NCBI GenBank assembly: GCA_023253615.1
Contig: JALRFZ010000556.1
Span: 1 to 5,041 of the forward strand
Direction: 5' to 3'
DNA: 5,041 nt
From: Verrucomicrobiales bacterium
Lineage (GTDB): Bacteria > Verrucomicrobiota > Verrucomicrobiia > Verrucomicrobiales > DEV007
This document shows, piece by piece, positions 4,089-5,041 of this stretch. The notes below the pieces were generated by a model. It worked only from the letters and a program-made list of their open reading frames with translations. It had not been told where the DNA came from and did not search any database. The stretch's first letter is position 1. The number at the start of each line of letters is the position of its first letter. The translations under genes and the position numbers were made by a program.

Positions 4089-5041
4089 ATGAAAGCATCC
4101 CTCGTCATCCTCGCCGCTCTCGGCACCCTTGCGTTCGCTTCCTCGATCCCGGCCCGGAGCCAGGATAAAGCAGGCGCCAAGGATCATCCCCTCCTCAAGC
4201 GCTATCAGGACAGCGTCCTCTTCGAGCACAGCGAGCAGGCCTACACCGAATACAAGCTCGCCCTCGGCAAAGCCCTCAATCCCAGCGTGCCCGAAAACGA
4301 AGGCCGCACGATCGAGAAGGAAGAGACGATCGAAGGCCGTCTCACGCGCCTTTCCTATCTCGCTCCCGCCGGTCGCTCCGCCCTCGAGGTCTTCCGCAAT
4401 TACGAAGCGGAACTGGCCGGGAAGGGATTTGAAACCCTCTTCAAAGGCGAGAAAGAGGAGCTCGGGTTCCGTTTCGGAGCCCGCTACACCGGGCTCTACT
4501 CGCAGATCTTCGAATACAACGACAGCGACAACCGCTACCTCGCCGCCCGCCTTTCACGTCCCGAGGGCAACGTCACCGTGGCGATCTACGTCTCGGCCTA
4601 CGAGATGGGCTTGAGCGGTGGCTTGAAGCCGGAGAAAGGACAAGCCGTCATCCAGGTCGATATCATCGAAGACGGGGCGATGGATCAGCGCATGGTCGTC
4701 GTCAGCGCGGAAAAGATGGCGAGCAGCATCGAGACGACCGGCAGCATCGCCCTCTACGGGATCTTTTTCGACTTCGACAAGGCCGAGGTGAAACCCGAGT
4801 CGCTGCCCACCCTTGAGCAGATGGCCAAACTCCTCCGCGACTTCCCCGCCCTGAAGCTGCACATCGTCGGCCACACCGACAATGTCGGCGACCTCGAATA
4901 CAATCAGAAGCTCTCCCTCACCCGCGCCGAGTCGGTGACGAAGGAACTGATCGTCCGCTACGCCATCGCTCCCGATCGTCTCCGTGCTGCCGGAGTCGGA
5001 CCGCTCGCCCCCGTCGCGAGCAACCGCACCGAAGAAGGTCG
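4089..5041 (+). CDS. DUF4892/OmpA-family envelope protein, 3' end outside window
   Basis: 317 full codons are visible from the ATG at 4089; the extreme C-terminus is cut off. Residues 1-25 look like a signal peptide (MKASLVILAALGTLAFA, then a small-residue stretch), so the protein is exported. The N-terminal half resembles DUF4892: 'DHPLLKRYQDSVLFEH' (32-47), 'EGRLTRLSYLAPAGRSALEV' (82-101), 'RNYEAELAGKGFE' (103-115). A C-terminal OmpA-like peptidoglycan-binding domain starts around 217: 'GSIALYGIFFDFDKAEVKPES' motif region, 'IVGHTDNVGD' (259-268), 'NQKLSLTRAESV' (272-283), and 'RLRAAGVG' with 'PVASNRTEEGR'. Asp264 and Arg279 sit where OmpA domains bind diaminopimelate of peptidoglycan. It is probably an envelope protein tethered to the cell wall; the DUF4892 role is unknown. 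No Shine-Dalgarno is seen before the start. Element B lies 62 bases upstream, suggesting control together with the unit driven by element A. The usual 'NRRVEL' ending should lie just past the window. Confidence 0.9.
   Translation, partial: MKASLVILAALGTLAFASSIPARSQDKAGAKDHPLLKRYQDSVLFEHSEQAYTEYKLALGKALNPSVPENEGRTIEKEETIEGRLTRLSYLAPAGRSALEVFRNYEAELAGKGFETLFKGEKEELGFRFGARYTGLYSQIFEYNDSDNRYLAARLSRPEGNVTVAIYVSAYEMGLSGGLKPEKGQAVIQVDIIEDGAMDQRMVVVSAEKMASSIETTGSIALYGIFFDFDKAEVKPESLPTLEQMAKLLRDFPALKLHIVGHTDNVGDLEYNQKLSLTRAESVTKELIVRYAIAPDRLRAAGVGPLAPVASNRTEEG

Noticed and set aside
1..5041. CRISPR arrays, tRNA or rRNA genes, insertion sequences and transposases
   Set aside because: No regularly spaced direct repeats, no cloverleaf-like or rRNA-like segments, and no transposase-like frames or terminal inverted repeats were seen by eye.

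Overview
This 5,041-base window is GC-rich bacterial DNA. It holds five protein genes and two well-structured intergenic regions. The gene content suggests a member of the Verrucomicrobiota or, less likely, the Planctomycetota. The reasons are a long ECF-type sigma factor opening with the 'FPPTRWS' signature, divergently paired with a membrane Ser/Thr kinase, a secreted formylglycine-generating-enzyme-like (SUMF1) protein of the style common in those phyla, and starts mostly lacking a Shine-Dalgarno sequence behind C/A-rich leaders. The phylum is inferred from family resemblance, not from a marker gene.

Layout, left to right. Positions 1-904 (minus strand, 3' end outside the window) encode the exported SUMF1-domain protein. 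Positions 957-1328 (minus) encode a small 123-residue exported protein with four cysteines; it lies 52 bases upstream of the SUMF1 gene and is probably co-transcribed with it. Positions 1329-1640 are non-coding and contain a two-block promoter-like element (copy A, 1452-1490) and a perfect 17-bp inverted repeat (1548-1587). Positions 1641-2381 (minus) encode the sigma factor. A 121-base divergent intergenic region separates it from the kinase gene (2503-3969, plus). The kinase has a cytoplasmic catalytic domain, one membrane helix and an outer C-type-lectin-like domain. A terminator-like hairpin with a T7 tract overlaps the kinase stop. The second copy of the promoter-like element follows (copy B, 3988-4026). 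Last is a DUF4892/OmpA-family outer-membrane protein gene (4089 onward, plus, cut by the window end).

The most interesting observation is that copies A and B share both blocks with identical 12-base spacing (GTCACGTC, 12 variable bases, GCCAGTGAA, n, GG, n, ATGAAG). Each copy points outward from the sigma/kinase pair and lies in the right orientation upstream of an exported-protein gene. The simplest model is that the kinase senses something in the envelope through its lectin-like domain and modulates the adjacent ECF sigma factor. The sigma factor would then recognise the two elements and turn on the flanking envelope genes: the small Cys protein plus SUMF1 protein on one side, and the DUF4892-OmpA protein on the other. 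The shared element and its placement are visible in the sequence; the regulatory link is inference.
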